This document shows positions 15,504-25,012 of a DNA stretch of 64,000 bases, in pieces. Below the pieces are notes generated by a model. It did not search any database, had not been told where the DNA came from, and was given only the letters and a program-made list of their open reading frames with translations. Source of the stretch: an uncultured Planctomycetales bacterium. GTDB taxonomy: Bacteria; Planctomycetota; Planctomycetia; Pirellulales; Thermoguttaceae. The translations under genes and the position numbers were made by a program. The stretch is taken from positions 1-64,000 of the forward strand of contig CALARR010000393.1 in assembly GCA_937889015.1 (NCBI GenBank), read 5' to 3'. The stretch's first letter is position 1. Every line of letters begins with the position of its first letter.

Positions 15504-16946
15504 TCACCGGTCTTTCCTGGTTGCCGACTGTTTTGTGGTTTCTTCCCCATGTTTTCTCCACCAAGCGCGGAAGGACGGGCCGGGGAGTTCGGGCAGTTCC
15601 CGGCCGCGGGTCCAGGCGCCCAACTTGCCGAAGTGCAGCGCGCGCGGCAGCCAGGGAATGAACCGCACGCCTGTGCGCACGGCCCACATCGTGAGGCGAT
15701 AGCGAAGAGGGCCTCCCATGGCGATCGACCACGCGGTCCAGATCAGGCGTTCGCTGAGCGAATTCATCGGCGAGCGCTCGTTTACCGCCCGGTGTCGCAG
15801 GTGGACAAGCTGGTGCGGGATGTCGATCTTCATCGGGCACACCTCGGCGCACGCCCCGCACAGCGACGAGGCGAAGGGCAATTTGGCGGCCTTATCCATG
15901 CCCATCAGGTGCGGTGTGATGATCGAACCGATCGGGCCGGGATAGATCCAGCCATAGGCCCAGCCGCCCACGCGGCGATACACCGGACAGGCGTTCAGGC
16001 AGGCCCCGCAGCGGATGCAGAACAGCGCACTGCGCGCGGCCGGATCCTCCAGCACGTTGCTCCGGCCGTTGTCGATGATGATCACGTAGAGCTTGCGGCC
16101 TGGCGTGGCCCCTTGGAACAGGTGCGTGTAGGTCGTCAGTTTTTGGCCGGTGCCGCTGCGTGCCAGGAGGTTGAAGAACAGGGGCAGGTCGGCCATGCGC
16201 GGGATGACCTTCTCGATGCCCATCAACACCACGTGGATGGGCGGGGCCGAGGTGGACAATCCCGCATTGCCCTCGTTCTCCACGACCACCACCGTGCCCG
16301 TGTCGGCGGCGGCGAAATTCGCGCCGGACATGCCCATGTCGGCCTGAATGAAGTCCTGGCGCAGGTGCTTGCGTGCGATGCCGGTGAGGGCCTGGTGCTC
16401 GGCCGTATAGGGCTCTTTTAATTTGTCCTGGAACAGGTGGCCCACATCGTCGGCCGAGAGGTGCAGGGCTGGGGTCACGATATGCACCGGGCGCTGGTCG
16501 AGCAATTGCACCAGGTACTCGCCGAGGTCGGTCTCGACGGCGCGGATGTTCTCGGCGGCCAGTTTGTGGTTCAGCTCCATCTCTTCGCTGACCATCGACT
16601 TGGACTTGACCACCGTCTTGACGTTGTTCTGCTTGGCGATGTCGATTACGAACCGATTGGCCTCGGCCGCATCTTTGGCCCAGAGCACGGTCGCCCCGCG
16701 GGCCGTGATGTTCTGCTCGAACTGCACCAGCAGCTTGTCGAGATGGGCGATGGCATAGGCCTTGATCTGGTGGGCGCGCTCGCGCCAGTCCTGCCAAGGG
16801 GGAATGGCGGCGGCAATCTGCCGATTGTGCTTGCTGGAGCGTTCGGTCGCCTGACCGAGGGCCTTGGACCCGGTTGGCTCGTACAGCCCCGCGTTCAGTT
16901 CCTTCAGGAACGGAGCGCCTTCCAACGAAGCGGATTCGTGCGACAT
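15504..16946 (-). CDS. lutB: LutB, iron-sulfur LUD-domain subunit of lactate oxidase
   Basis: 480 aa. The LUD domain fills residues ~70-310 (VKTVVKSKSMVSEEMELN, ADTGTVVVVENEGNAGL, MGIEKVIPRMADLPLFFNLL). Two [4Fe-4S] ferredoxin clusters follow: CIRCGACLNACPVY and CGACAEVCPM, each with the trailing Cys-Pro. The C-terminal ~110 residues are the LutB tail. The final residues (HGEETTKQ onward) run into repeat DNA, so the native stop may have been altered. It forms the lactate dehydrogenase complex with LutA (64 nt upstream) and LutC. Confidence 0.92.
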   Translation of the reverse strand: MSHESASLEGAPFLKELNAGLYEPTGSKALGQATERSSKHNRQIAAAIPPWQDWRERAHQIKAYAIAHLDKLLVQFEQNITARGATVLWAKDAAEANRFVIDIAKQNNVKTVVKSKSMVSEEMELNHKLAAENIRAVETDLGEYLVQLLDQRPVHIVTPALHLSADDVGHLFQDKLKEPYTAEHQALTGIARKHLRQDFIQADMGMSGANFAAADTGTVVVVENEGNAGLSTSAPPIHVVLMGIEKVIPRMADLPLFFNLLARSGTGQKLTTYTHLFQGATPGRKLYVIIIDNGRSNVLEDPAARSALFCIRCGACLNACPVYRRVGGWAYGWIYPGPIGSIITPHLMGMDKAAKLPFASSLCGACAEVCPMKIDIPHQLVHLRHRAVNERSPMNSLSERLIWTAWSIAMGGPLRYRLTMWAVRTGVRFIPWLPRALHFGKLGAWTRGRELPELPGPSFRAWWRKHGEETTKQSATRKDR

Positions 16947-17010
16947 GGTTGCTTCAATGACCCGACTATGGGATAGGAGAGTCGTGTTCCATCCTTGGTC
17001 AGCCCCGTCC

Positions 17011-17790
17011 TCAACTCGAGGTCTGGCTGTCCAGTAGTTCCGCGATGTGCAGGGTGCGGATGTGCTGCGTTTCCGGCTTGCGACGGAGAATGCCGCCGAT
17101 GTGCATCAGGCAACTGATGTCCACGCTGGCCACGACGTCGGCCCCGGTGCTGGCAATGTTGGCCGCCTTGGTCTGGCCCATGGCCAGCGAGGTGCCGGGC
17201 ATCTTCACGCTGAACGTTCCGCCAAAGCCGCAGCACTCTTCCACGTTGGGAATCTCGACGTAGTCCAGGCCGCGGATCTTCTCCAGCAAGCGCAGCGGCT
17301 GCTCCACCACGCCCAGTTCGCGCCGCGTGTGGCAGCCGTTGTGGAAGGCCACCTTGTGCGGAAAGCTGGCGCCCACGTCGGTGACTCCCAGGGCCTCGAC
17401 AAGGAACTCCGTCAACTCGAACACGCGCCGACCCACTTCCACGATCTGCGGATCGGGATCCACGTGGCCGAAAAAGACCCGGCACATGGCCGTGCACGAT
17501 CCGGAGGGCGAGACGATCCACTTGTACGGCCGGAACGTGTCGCAGAAGTGGTGTACGACGCGCTTGGCCTCTTCCCAATACCCCGAGTTGAAGGCCGGCT
17601 GGCCGCAACAGGTTTGCTGGTCGGGGAAGACGACGGGAATCCCCTGCCGGGTCAGGATACGGGCCGTGGCCTGGGCAATCGAGGGATAGAACTGGTCAAT
17701 GTAACAGGGAATGAACAGGGCTACCGGCTCGCCGGCCTGATAGCGGGGGTATTCCCACTCCGGTGGCGAATGCTGCTTCAACTGGATCAT
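17011..17790 (-). CDS. lutA: LutA, CCG-domain subunit of lactate oxidase
   Basis: 259 aa with the two Cys-rich CCG domains of the GlpC/HdrD type: QQTCCGQPAFNSGYW and PNVEECCGFGGTFSVKMP. Other matches are IPCYIDQFYPSIAQAT and VAFHNGCHTRRELGV. These bind a non-cubane iron-sulfur cluster that passes electrons from lactate oxidation. It is the first gene of lutABC on the minus strand, so the operon promoter should lie in 17791-18113. No lactate permease or LutR-type regulator is seen nearby. Confidence 0.92.
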   Translation of the reverse strand: MIQLKQHSPPEWEYPRYQAGEPVALFIPCYIDQFYPSIAQATARILTRQGIPVVFPDQQTCCGQPAFNSGYWEEAKRVVHHFCDTFRPYKWIVSPSGSCTAMCRVFFGHVDPDPQIVEVGRRVFELTEFLVEALGVTDVGASFPHKVAFHNGCHTRRELGVVEQPLRLLEKIRGLDYVEIPNVEECCGFGGTFSVKMPGTSLAMGQTKAANIASTGADVVASVDISCLMHIGGILRRKPETQHIRTLHIAELLDSQTSS

Positions 17791-18113
17791 GGTCGCGAGC
17801 TACTCTCAATCAAGGATGGTTCCGTCGAGGGGGTCGCTCCAGCCCCGATACCCTCCGTTATACGGCCAACGACTCCCTCGCGCCTAGTGGCCGACGCGCT
17901 TTCTTTGTCGGGTGCCACGGGTGGCTCTCACCAGAACTCCCGGTTATGGTGGTCGCCACTGGTGCCGCGCGCGGTGCGTGCCGCAACCTCTGGCTGAAGC
18001 GGAAGTGGCACGGTCCTGACGCCGTCAATGCGGTGCGCAAGAGGCCTGCGCTGGCCGATCCGCGGGGAAGGCCGCGCGAACAATCCCGCGCAATGCTCAG
18101 CAGGGCAGCGCGA
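17791..18113. other. Gene-free stretch upstream of lutA
   Basis: 323 nt between lutA and the stop of the sialidase-like gene. I see no gene, no clear promoter and no strong hairpin. It must contain the lutABC promoter and the end of the glycan operon. Confidence 0.4.
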
Positions 18114-19280
18114 TCACTTGGCCTTCTTCGTGGCCGGCGCTGGCGTCTTCTCGCGCCCGCCGGTGCCCTTGCTCACGAGTTGGCGCAGGCGCACGCTGGG
18201 TGCGTCGGCCTTGCCGGCCAAGACGTCTTCCTCGCGGAACGAGGCCAGCAGGATCAGGCGTTCGCCTGTGCGGTCGAAATCGTAGATGATCCGGATCAGA
18301 CCGTTCTTGTCCTGCTGGCCGTCGGGATAGGAGACCTTCGTACGTTCGTCCAGCAGCAAGCCGCCCAGCCAGGTTGCTCCGTCGTCCTTGGACACATAGG
18401 CCATCAGATGCGACCGCCCGGTCTTCTCCAGCAACGGGCCGTGCTTGACCAGCAACAGGTTGCCCGACGCCAGGCGGCTGATGAAGAATCGCGCCGAAGG
18501 GTGCTGCAGCTTGGAGGGCTGCAGGTCGGGCCAGGTCCGGCCTCCGTCCTTGGAAACGCTCTCGGCAATGCCGGACTTCGTGCGTGACAGCAGCCAGATC
18601 GAGCGATCCCGTCGCTCGATGAACATGTGCTCGTCAAAGCAGCGGTCCGCCGGCGGCATGGTGGCGCCGCCGCGGATGGTCCAGGTCTTGCCCCCATCCG
18701 TGGAAACCACCATCTTGGAACTCTGTTCTGTGCGCCAGGTGCAGACCGGCAGGGCCCACTCGCCCCCGGAAAGCACGATCGGCTTGCACATCATCACGCC
18801 GGTGGCGATGCGTACAGGTTTCTCCCAAGCCGACTGCGCGGAGGTGGGATCGGTCAGCACGATCATCCACAGGCCGTCGGTGGCGAAATCCCTTTCCACT
18901 CGGTCCGTCCAGGTCCAGCGCAGTTTCCCGTCTGGAGAGATCCACAACTCCGGGTCGAAGGTCCGCCGCGGGCCGTCGCCGTCGGGGTCCACGACCAGGA
19001 TCTCTTTCCAGGTCTTGCCGTCATCGCCACTGGTGCTCAGCACGACATAGTTGTTGCGATCCTCTCCCGGCGTGACCCCGGCGTACCAGGTGGCCCACAG
19101 CCGGCCGTTGGCGGCCACCGCCACGCTGGGGATGCCCGTGAAGGCCCGGTTCGTCACGGCCTGCAGGGCCTGCGGCGGTCCCACGTACTGCGGCGCGTCG
19201 GCGGGAGCCGTCTGGCCGCTTGCGGTGCCGGTGGTCAACAGCATCAGGGCCAACATACCGGTCAAGGTTGCAGTTTTCAC
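18114..19280 (-). CDS. Secreted sialidase-like (BNR repeat) glycosidase
   Basis: 388 aa from a GTG at 19280, chosen because AGGAGAAG lies 8 nt upstream and a signal peptide (ATLTGMLALMLLTTGTASG) follows; the longer frame to 19475 has neither. Four Asp-box repeats of the S-x-D-x-G-x-T-W type mark a six-bladed propeller: STSGDDGKTW, STDGGKTW, SKDGGRTW and SKDDGATW. DRCFDEHMFIERRDRSIW and GIPSVAVAANGRLWATWYAG fit the sialidase superfamily. Many environmental members are not true sialidases and may cut other sugars. Last gene of the six-gene glycan operon, 178 nt after the GH27-like gene. Confidence 0.8.
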   Translation of the reverse strand: MKTATLTGMLALMLLTTGTASGQTAPADAPQYVGPPQALQAVTNRAFTGIPSVAVAANGRLWATWYAGVTPGEDRNNYVVLSTSGDDGKTWKEILVVDPDGDGPRRTFDPELWISPDGKLRWTWTDRVERDFATDGLWMIVLTDPTSAQSAWEKPVRIATGVMMCKPIVLSGGEWALPVCTWRTEQSSKMVVSTDGGKTWTIRGGATMPPADRCFDEHMFIERRDRSIWLLSRTKSGIAESVSKDGGRTWPDLQPSKLQHPSARFFISRLASGNLLLVKHGPLLEKTGRSHLMAYVSKDDGATWLGGLLLDERTKVSYPDGQQDKNGLIRIIYDFDRTGERLILLASFREEDVLAGKADAPSVRLRQLVSKGTGGREKTPAPATKKAK

Positions 19281-19458
19281 GCGAGCTTCTCCTCTGGGCG
19301 GGTGCCAACGGGAATGGTTCGGCGGATCGCGCAGTGCCCCGGAATGTGCCGCAAGGGCAGGGCGGAAATCCGGACAGGTGCATGCGAGCCATGATAGCAC
19401 GGCGCGCATGGCCGCGGGAACCCAGTCCCGAGATTTTTTCATCCAGGGGCGGCGGGGC

Positions 19459-21069
19459 CTACTTCGCGGCCGCACTCAGTCGCACCAGCACCACGCCGTG
19501 GACCGGTACTTGGGCTTCAAAATGGCCGTCAAACGTGCCCAGGTCCTTCTGTCGCCACAGGTCGCGGACCTGCTGCTTGCCTTGCACGCCCAGCGTGCCC
19601 CAGTCCACGGAGACCTTGGCCGGCTGCGCGGTCGGGTTGAACAGGCCGGCGGCCAGCGTGCCGTCTTCCATCTTCTTGCAGAGGACCTCACCCGCGCCGG
19701 ACAACTCCACACGCCGTGCCTGATGGCCCAAGGGGTCCTGGTTCACTTCCAGCACCTCGTCGTTGGACAGAAGCGACAGCGTGAACGGGTCGAGCGTCTC
19801 GATCGGCGTGCCGATGATCATCGGCGAGCCCCACAGGCACCACAGGCTGATGTGGGAGTATTGCTCGTCGGGCGTCAATCGCGAAGGGGTCAGCGGCTGA
19901 TTGCGCCAGCCGCCCAGCAAGCCGATCCGCAAGTTGCAGGCGTGGTTCCAATGACCTGGCCGCTGGAAGGGGGCGTAGGCGTCGTTTTCCAGCCACACCT
20001 CGCGAATGCCCACGGCCCACTTGGATTCGTTTCCCATCTGCGAACGGTCCCAAAGATCGATCAGGTCGCCGGTGGTGCGATTGACCTGGCCGAGCGCGGC
20101 ATACTCGGCCGCCTGACTCAAAGGGATGGAATTGGAGAGTTCCAGCACCATGTCGCGCGAGCAGCCGTTCAGCGCGGCGACGAGCCGCTGTGCGGCCTCC
20201 AGGTTCTGCTGGGCCTTGTCCATACGGCGGAGGCTCCAGTCGTACTTGATGTAGTCGAAGCCCCACTCGGCCCACTGCCGTGCGTCCTCTTGTTCGAAGA
20301 AGTGCTTGCCGAACTGCCAGCCGTCCTTGACCTTCGCCTTGGCGTCTTTCGGCGCCTGCCACGCCCCTTGGGGATCGTCGCTCGATCCGCCCACGAAGCC
20401 GGCATAGCTGGTGTTCCAGGGCGTGGAATAGATGCCCGCCTTGAGCCCCAGGCTGTGGATGTAATCACACAACGCCTTCATGTCGGGGAACTTATCGTTG
20501 GGCATGATCGCCTTGTGCGGACCGCCGCGCTGGCCTTGCCACCCGTCGTCGATATTGATGTATTGCCAACCGTGATTGATGAGGCCCGATTCGACCATCG
20601 CCTTGGCCGCCGCCCGGAGGTGCTCGTCCTTGACAAATGGTCCCCACCCGCCCCAGGTGTTGCAGCCCAGCAGCGGTGTGAGGCAAATCTCATCGCCAAT
20701 CACGATCCGCAGCTCGCGCTGGGCGGCGCCCAAGGCGTTTTCGGCCTTGAGCGTCACGCGGTAGGTGCCCGGCTGCTGCACCGCGCCCGTGATCCGCCCG
20801 GTGTTCGCGTCCAGTGCAAGGCCTGCAGGCAGGTTGACGGCCGAGAACTTCATGGGCCGCTGGCCGGTGGCGGCGATGGTGTACAGCACCGCATGGCCCG
20901 GCCTGGCGCCAAAGACCTTGGCCCCGTTGATCCGCGGCTGTGGCGCAGGCGCCGGCGTGAGGATCGGGCCGAGCGGAGTGCCCGCCTCCGCAGCAACACC
21001 GGCGCTCGCCAGAAGCGAGCAGACAGAGAGGACACACGCAAAGGCGGAGCGCTGGGTCAGCAGGTTCAT
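19459..21069 (-). CDS. Secreted GH27-like alpha-galactosidase
   Basis: 536 aa from the ATG at 21069 (GAGGTG upstream); residues ~8-27 are a signal peptide. Residues ~45-125 look like an Ig-like putative-glycosidase N-terminal domain (FSAVNLPAGLALDANTGRIT, GTYRVTLKAEN). The catalytic barrel starts at TPLLGCNTWGGWG (132) with the GH27 signatures INIDDGWQG and FDYIKYDWS; Asp277 in KYDWS is the expected nucleophile. The C-terminal beta-domain starts near EVLEVNQDPLG. It would release alpha-galactose, or a related sugar, from polysaccharide outside the cell. The mutarotase gene is 28 nt upstream, which fits galactose handling. Confidence 0.88.
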   Translation of the reverse strand: MNLLTQRSAFACVLSVCSLLASAGVAAEAGTPLGPILTPAPAPQPRINGAKVFGARPGHAVLYTIAATGQRPMKFSAVNLPAGLALDANTGRITGAVQQPGTYRVTLKAENALGAAQRELRIVIGDEICLTPLLGCNTWGGWGPFVKDEHLRAAAKAMVESGLINHGWQYINIDDGWQGQRGGPHKAIMPNDKFPDMKALCDYIHSLGLKAGIYSTPWNTSYAGFVGGSSDDPQGAWQAPKDAKAKVKDGWQFGKHFFEQEDARQWAEWGFDYIKYDWSLRRMDKAQQNLEAAQRLVAALNGCSRDMVLELSNSIPLSQAAEYAALGQVNRTTGDLIDLWDRSQMGNESKWAVGIREVWLENDAYAPFQRPGHWNHACNLRIGLLGGWRNQPLTPSRLTPDEQYSHISLWCLWGSPMIIGTPIETLDPFTLSLLSNDEVLEVNQDPLGHQARRVELSGAGEVLCKKMEDGTLAAGLFNPTAQPAKVSVDWGTLGVQGKQQVRDLWRQKDLGTFDGHFEAQVPVHGVVLVRLSAAAK

Positions 21070-21097
21070 GAGGGGCACCTCGATCGGAAGGCGGGGA

Positions 21098-22243
21098 CTA
21101 TTGAACAGAGAACTTGTAGATGGTCTTGCTGTGGAATGTCTGGCCGGGCCGAAGCACGGTGCTGGGGAAGTTGGCATGGTTGGGCGAGTCGGGGCAGTGT
21201 TGCGGCTCGAGGCACAGGGCGCTCCGCGCCGCGTAGGCCTTGCCGCCCTTGCCCACGATGCTGCCGTCCAGGCGATTGGCCGTGTACAGTTGCAGGGCCG
21301 GCTCGGTGGTGGAGATCTCCAGAACGCGGCCGCTGCCCGGTTCGACCACGCGTGCAGCCAGGGCCATCTGCCCTGCAGGCTGCTGCCGCAGGTAGTTCAT
21401 ACCGTAGCCCGCCGAGAGCTTCAGGAATTCGTCATCGGCGTCGATCCGTTCACCGATGACCCTGGGGCGCGTGAAGTCGAAGGGGGTGCCCTGCACCGAG
21501 CGAATCTCGCCCGTGGGAATGTGCCCCTGGACCACGGGCGTCATGCGGTCGGCGGCGATCGTGAGTTGGTTGCCCAGCACGTCTCCCTGGCCTTCCCCTG
21601 CGAGGTTGAAGTAGGAGTGGTTGGTCAGGTTGAGGACGGTCGGCTTGTCGGTTGTGGCTTGGTAGTCGATGATCAGTTCGTTGGCATCGGTCAACGTGTA
21701 GGTGACCGTCACATCCAGATTGCCCGGGTAGCCCTCTTCGCCGTCCTTGCTCAAGTAGTGCAGCACCAGCGTCGGTTGCTTGGCATCGGAGGGCGTCTGC
21801 GCGCGCCACAGCACCTTGTCGAAGCCGCGCGCCCCGCCGTGGATATGGTTTTCGTTCTCGTTCTTGGTGAGCCGGCACTCGACGCCGTCGATCGCGATGC
21901 GCGCCTGGGCGATGCGGTTGGCGTAGCGTCCCACGGTGGCGCCGAAGTAGGGGTGCTTGCGCAGGTATCCATCGAGCGTATCGAACCCCAACACGACGTC
22001 GGCGATCCGGCCGTCGCGATCGGGTACCTTCAGCGAGACCAGGATCGCGCCGTAGTTGGTGATGGATGCTTCCATGCGCGCGGCATTGGTCAGCGTATAC
22101 AGGTCGACGGCCTGGCCATCGAGAGTGGTGCCGAACGGCGTCTTCTTCACGGTTTCAACTCCCCAGCAACTGCCGGCCGCGAGGCACAACGCCAGGGCGC
22201 CCCACACGGCCCAACGGATCGAACTTCCAACGGCGTTGGGCAC
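21098..22243 (-). CDS. galM: Secreted aldose 1-epimerase (galactose mutarotase)
   Basis: 381 aa from a GTG at 22243 with GGAGG 8 nt before it; the frame to 22258 starts with a TTG inside that site. The signal peptide is AVWGALALCLAAGS. Mutarotase motifs: ITNYGAILVSLKVPDRDG, GATVGRYANRIAQA, HIHGGARGFDKVLW (catalytic His region), NHSYFNLAGEG (second His) and CLEPQHCPDSPNH with the catalytic Glu. It interconverts alpha and beta anomers of free sugars. Export is a common planctomycete variant. It sits between two glycoside hydrolases, with gaps of 28 and 40 nt. Confidence 0.9.
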   Translation of the reverse strand: MPNAVGSSIRWAVWGALALCLAAGSCWGVETVKKTPFGTTLDGQAVDLYTLTNAARMEASITNYGAILVSLKVPDRDGRIADVVLGFDTLDGYLRKHPYFGATVGRYANRIAQARIAIDGVECRLTKNENENHIHGGARGFDKVLWRAQTPSDAKQPTLVLHYLSKDGEEGYPGNLDVTVTYTLTDANELIIDYQATTDKPTVLNLTNHSYFNLAGEGQGDVLGNQLTIAADRMTPVVQGHIPTGEIRSVQGTPFDFTRPRVIGERIDADDEFLKLSAGYGMNYLRQQPAGQMALAARVVEPGSGRVLEISTTEPALQLYTANRLDGSIVGKGGKAYAARSALCLEPQHCPDSPNHANFPSTVLRPGQTFHSKTIYKFSVQ

Positions 22244-22283
22244 AATGATACCCTCCAACAGGCAGTGCTTCCATGGTCCACGG

Positions 22284-23387
22284 CTAGCGCCCGGCGCCGG
22301 TCATTTGCCGGATCAACGCGGCCTCGCTCGCATCGTAAGGCGTCCCGTCGGCGCGGAGGATGTCGTGGTGCCAGACCTTGGGCTCCGGGGTGCCGGGCTT
22401 GCTGCCCCACGGGAACTGGAAGTTCCCTTTGCCCGCCACCAGGCCGAAGTTGATCGCGCCCACGCGCTGGCGTTTCAAAACGGGAAGAATCTCCTGGAAC
22501 GTCGAACGCGGCCGCGCCATATACTCCGTGCAGAATACGGGCCGGCCGTAGGTCTTGAAGAGGGTGATGAAGGCCTCCACGTCTTGCGCGCCGCGGTAGC
22601 AGTGGAAGCTCATCACGTCGCAGTGATCGCCCAGGAAGGCGATCATCTCGGGATCGCTCTTCTTGCTCCCCGGCATTCGCATGAGTGGCGCGGTCAGAGG
22701 CTGAGTGGGATTCACGCTACGTGCCCACTGGAAGACCTTGCGCATCAGCGGCAGGCTCTTGGCGCCTTTCTTGTCATTTTCGGGCTCGTTGTACAGGCAC
22801 CATACCAGGACGCGCTGGTCGCGCGCAAAGGCCCCGATCACGTCCTTGACGTACTTCTCCAAGGCGGGCCATTGGGCCGGATCGTTGACGCGCGCGGCGC
22901 CGGGAGTCTGGACCCAGCCCGAGTTGTGGACGCCCGGCACGGGATCGGGCTGCTTGCCCAGTCGCGGCTCTCCTTCGAAACCGTAGCAGCCGTTGGTGAA
23001 GAAGGTCACGATCGCGCGCTGGCGGTGCTTGTGGCAAATGCCGAGGAACTGGTCGAGACGCTGCTTGAAGGCGACGGGGTCGGCCTGCCACACGAGGTCG
23101 TGGAGGAAGATCCGTACGGTGTTGAACCCCAACCCCTCGGCCCAGCCCAATTCCCGGTCGATCGTCTGGGGATCGAAACTCTCCGTTTGCCACGTCTCGA
23201 TCTGGTTGATCGCGGTCGAGGGAACGTAGTTGCAGCCCACCGGCCAGGGCACGCTCTTGTACCACTGGTTGGCTCTCTCCACCGACCATCGCTCAGCCGG
23301 CCCTTCGGCCGCCACGGCCAGGTTCGCCGCAGTGAGGATCACCCAGGCCAAGCCGATTCCACAATGCCGCCCATGCGAGATCCACAT
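22284..23387 (-). CDS. Secreted GH5-like (clan GH-A) glycoside hydrolase
   Basis: 367 aa with a signal peptide (GIGLAWVILTAANLAVA) and AAGGAG ahead of the ATG. Clan GH-A barrel: GCNYVPSTAINQIETWQ near the start, LGFNTVRIFLHDLVW, then the acid/base Glu201 in WCLYNEPEN and the nucleophile Glu288 in FCTEYMARP. Related planctomycete and Bacteroidetes proteins are often labelled cellulase or 1,4-beta-xylanase without test. The fold and catalytic pair are clear; the substrate is unknown. It is 28 nt downstream of another glycoside hydrolase and 40 nt before galM. Confidence 0.82.
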   Translation of the reverse strand: MWISHGRHCGIGLAWVILTAANLAVAAEGPAERWSVERANQWYKSVPWPVGCNYVPSTAINQIETWQTESFDPQTIDRELGWAEGLGFNTVRIFLHDLVWQADPVAFKQRLDQFLGICHKHRQRAIVTFFTNGCYGFEGEPRLGKQPDPVPGVHNSGWVQTPGAARVNDPAQWPALEKYVKDVIGAFARDQRVLVWCLYNEPENDKKGAKSLPLMRKVFQWARSVNPTQPLTAPLMRMPGSKKSDPEMIAFLGDHCDVMSFHCYRGAQDVEAFITLFKTYGRPVFCTEYMARPRSTFQEILPVLKRQRVGAINFGLVAGKGNFQFPWGSKPGTPEPKVWHHDILRADGTPYDASEAALIRQMTGAGR

Positions 23388-23415
23388 CGCGCTAACTCCT
23401 TGGGGAATGAAAACG

Positions 23416-24951
23416 TCACCTGGCCAGGGCCACTGCTCGGTCGGTGACCAGCATGGGATAGTCGGTCAGCGGCAGCGCGGTGAATTGCCATTGCCGTCCC
23501 GAATGCTTCCCTTCCAGTTCGAACACCTCGCCGCTCAAAGGATCGACCAGGACCGGCGCGCGGAGCGCCAGGCCAGGCTTGACCGCGAGGGTCAGATCCA
23601 CGGTCCGCGCGGGCATGTCCTGATGTACGTCGGCCGGCAGCCAGTAGGCGGCGATCGGGCATCCGCCGCGCGCGAAAGCGGCTTGTTCGATCTGATCCAC
23701 GGCCATGGCCGGTTCACCGGTGGGGAAGTCGCCGGCAAACTGCATCGTCGCCTCCGCCGTTTCGGTCTGGGCGTCGAACAAGGCACACAGGGTCTGGTAG
23801 GCGAAGTAGGACGGCTTGGGGGAATAGTCGGGCACGCGCAGCAAACCGAAATGGGCGTTCGTGGTGCGCGCCGTCTGCATCGTCCCCTCGCCGAGATTGG
23901 TGGGTGCGGTCTTGGGCTTGCCAAACCCGAGCGCATAGCCCACCTGGTCCGCCACGTTGTACCACGAGATGTGTTCGACTTTGAGACGCAGGTCATTGAT
24001 GGTGCGGCGCACCAGCCACCGTGCCTGGCGCGACTCGTTCCAGGCATGCTTGCTCAACGCGCCCACGCCGTCGGCGGTGGAGGGGCAGCCGCACTCGCCC
24101 TGCCACAAGGCCACGCGCGGATTGTGCCGCGCGAGCATCTCGCGCCATTCCGCGATGCCCGCGGCATAGCCGGTTTCGGGAATCAACGTGTACGGATGAT
24201 AGGAGATGCGGTCGACATGGTCGGCCAGGCCCAGTTCCAGGCAGCCGCTGAGGTAGGGGGACTTCGCCTTGGACGGCCCGCCGGAGAGCGCGCCGCCAAT
24301 CAAGATCCCGCCTGGCACTCGTGCGCGGATCTCCGGGGCGGTGAGCTTGACCAGGTCCACATAGCCGGCCGGCGAGGGCTGCTGGGGCTTCCAGAAACCG
24401 GAGATGTTCGGCTCGTTCCAGATCTCCCAGTGCCGCACACGCGCGGCAAAATGCTCGGCCAGCGCTCGCACGAAGCACGCCCAGGCCTTCCGCTCTTGCG
24501 CGGTCCGCATCGGGACCCAACCCACAGCGAAATCGTTGGGAGCGTCGGGCGTGTAGAGGCGGTTGCCGTAGCCTACGTTGAACCACGGTTGCACGCCAAT
24601 CCGCAGCAACGAGTCCACGATTGCGTCCAGCCAGGCGAAGTCATATCGCCCTTGCTGCGTCTCGCAGCGGCACCAGCCGGTCTGGACACGCGCCCACTTC
24701 ACGCCCAGTCGGGCCAGCGGCTCGTAGGTCCGCTCGGGCAGGAACATCTTGCGATCCAGAGTCTCGAAGCCGATCCCGAGCGGCGAGGCGGCAATGCTCT
24801 TCGCCGAGCGTGGCGGCACCTTGCCCAACAGGGGCCGTTTGCCGAGCTCGGCCGCACGGCCGCAGACGGTCCCCGTCCCGGCAAGCACGTGCACCGCCCC
24901 CAGCGAACTCAGGCACCTTTGGCTGAACGCGCGGCGACTCAGTCGATTCAT
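23416..24951 (-). CDS. Secreted GH39/GH5-like glycoside hydrolase
   Basis: 511 aa from the ATG at 24951, with GAGGAG ahead of it; the 676-aa frame upstream antisenses or overlaps the DUF5107 gene and is not real. LSRRAFSQRCLSSLGAVHVL is a likely Tat-type signal. Clan GH-A barrel: LGVKWARVQTGWCRCE, GVQPWFNVGYGN, RHWEIWNEPNISGFW with acid/base Glu180, YHPYTLIPE and the probable nucleophile Glu in ALWQGECGCPS. The layout resembles GH39 beta-xylosidase-like enzymes, with a C-terminal beta-sandwich (~from residue 400). It is the second gene of the operon, 61 nt after the DUF5107-TPR gene. Confidence 0.8.
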   Translation of the reverse strand: MNRLSRRAFSQRCLSSLGAVHVLAGTGTVCGRAAELGKRPLLGKVPPRSAKSIAASPLGIGFETLDRKMFLPERTYEPLARLGVKWARVQTGWCRCETQQGRYDFAWLDAIVDSLLRIGVQPWFNVGYGNRLYTPDAPNDFAVGWVPMRTAQERKAWACFVRALAEHFAARVRHWEIWNEPNISGFWKPQQPSPAGYVDLVKLTAPEIRARVPGGILIGGALSGGPSKAKSPYLSGCLELGLADHVDRISYHPYTLIPETGYAAGIAEWREMLARHNPRVALWQGECGCPSTADGVGALSKHAWNESRQARWLVRRTINDLRLKVEHISWYNVADQVGYALGFGKPKTAPTNLGEGTMQTARTTNAHFGLLRVPDYSPKPSYFAYQTLCALFDAQTETAEATMQFAGDFPTGEPAMAVDQIEQAAFARGGCPIAAYWLPADVHQDMPARTVDLTLAVKPGLALRAPVLVDPLSGEVFELEGKHSGRQWQFTALPLTDYPMLVTDRAVALAR

Positions 24952-25012
24952 GGGTTGCTCCTCGTGTTTGCGGCGAACCTGGCAATCGGCCGTCATCAAT
25001 CGCCGGGGTTCG

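Noticed and set aside
19051..22453. Plus-strand ORFs of 802 and 562 codons
   Set aside because: Antisense to the sialidase, alpha-galactosidase and mutarotase genes, all of which have catalytic motifs, signal peptides and ribosome-binding sites.
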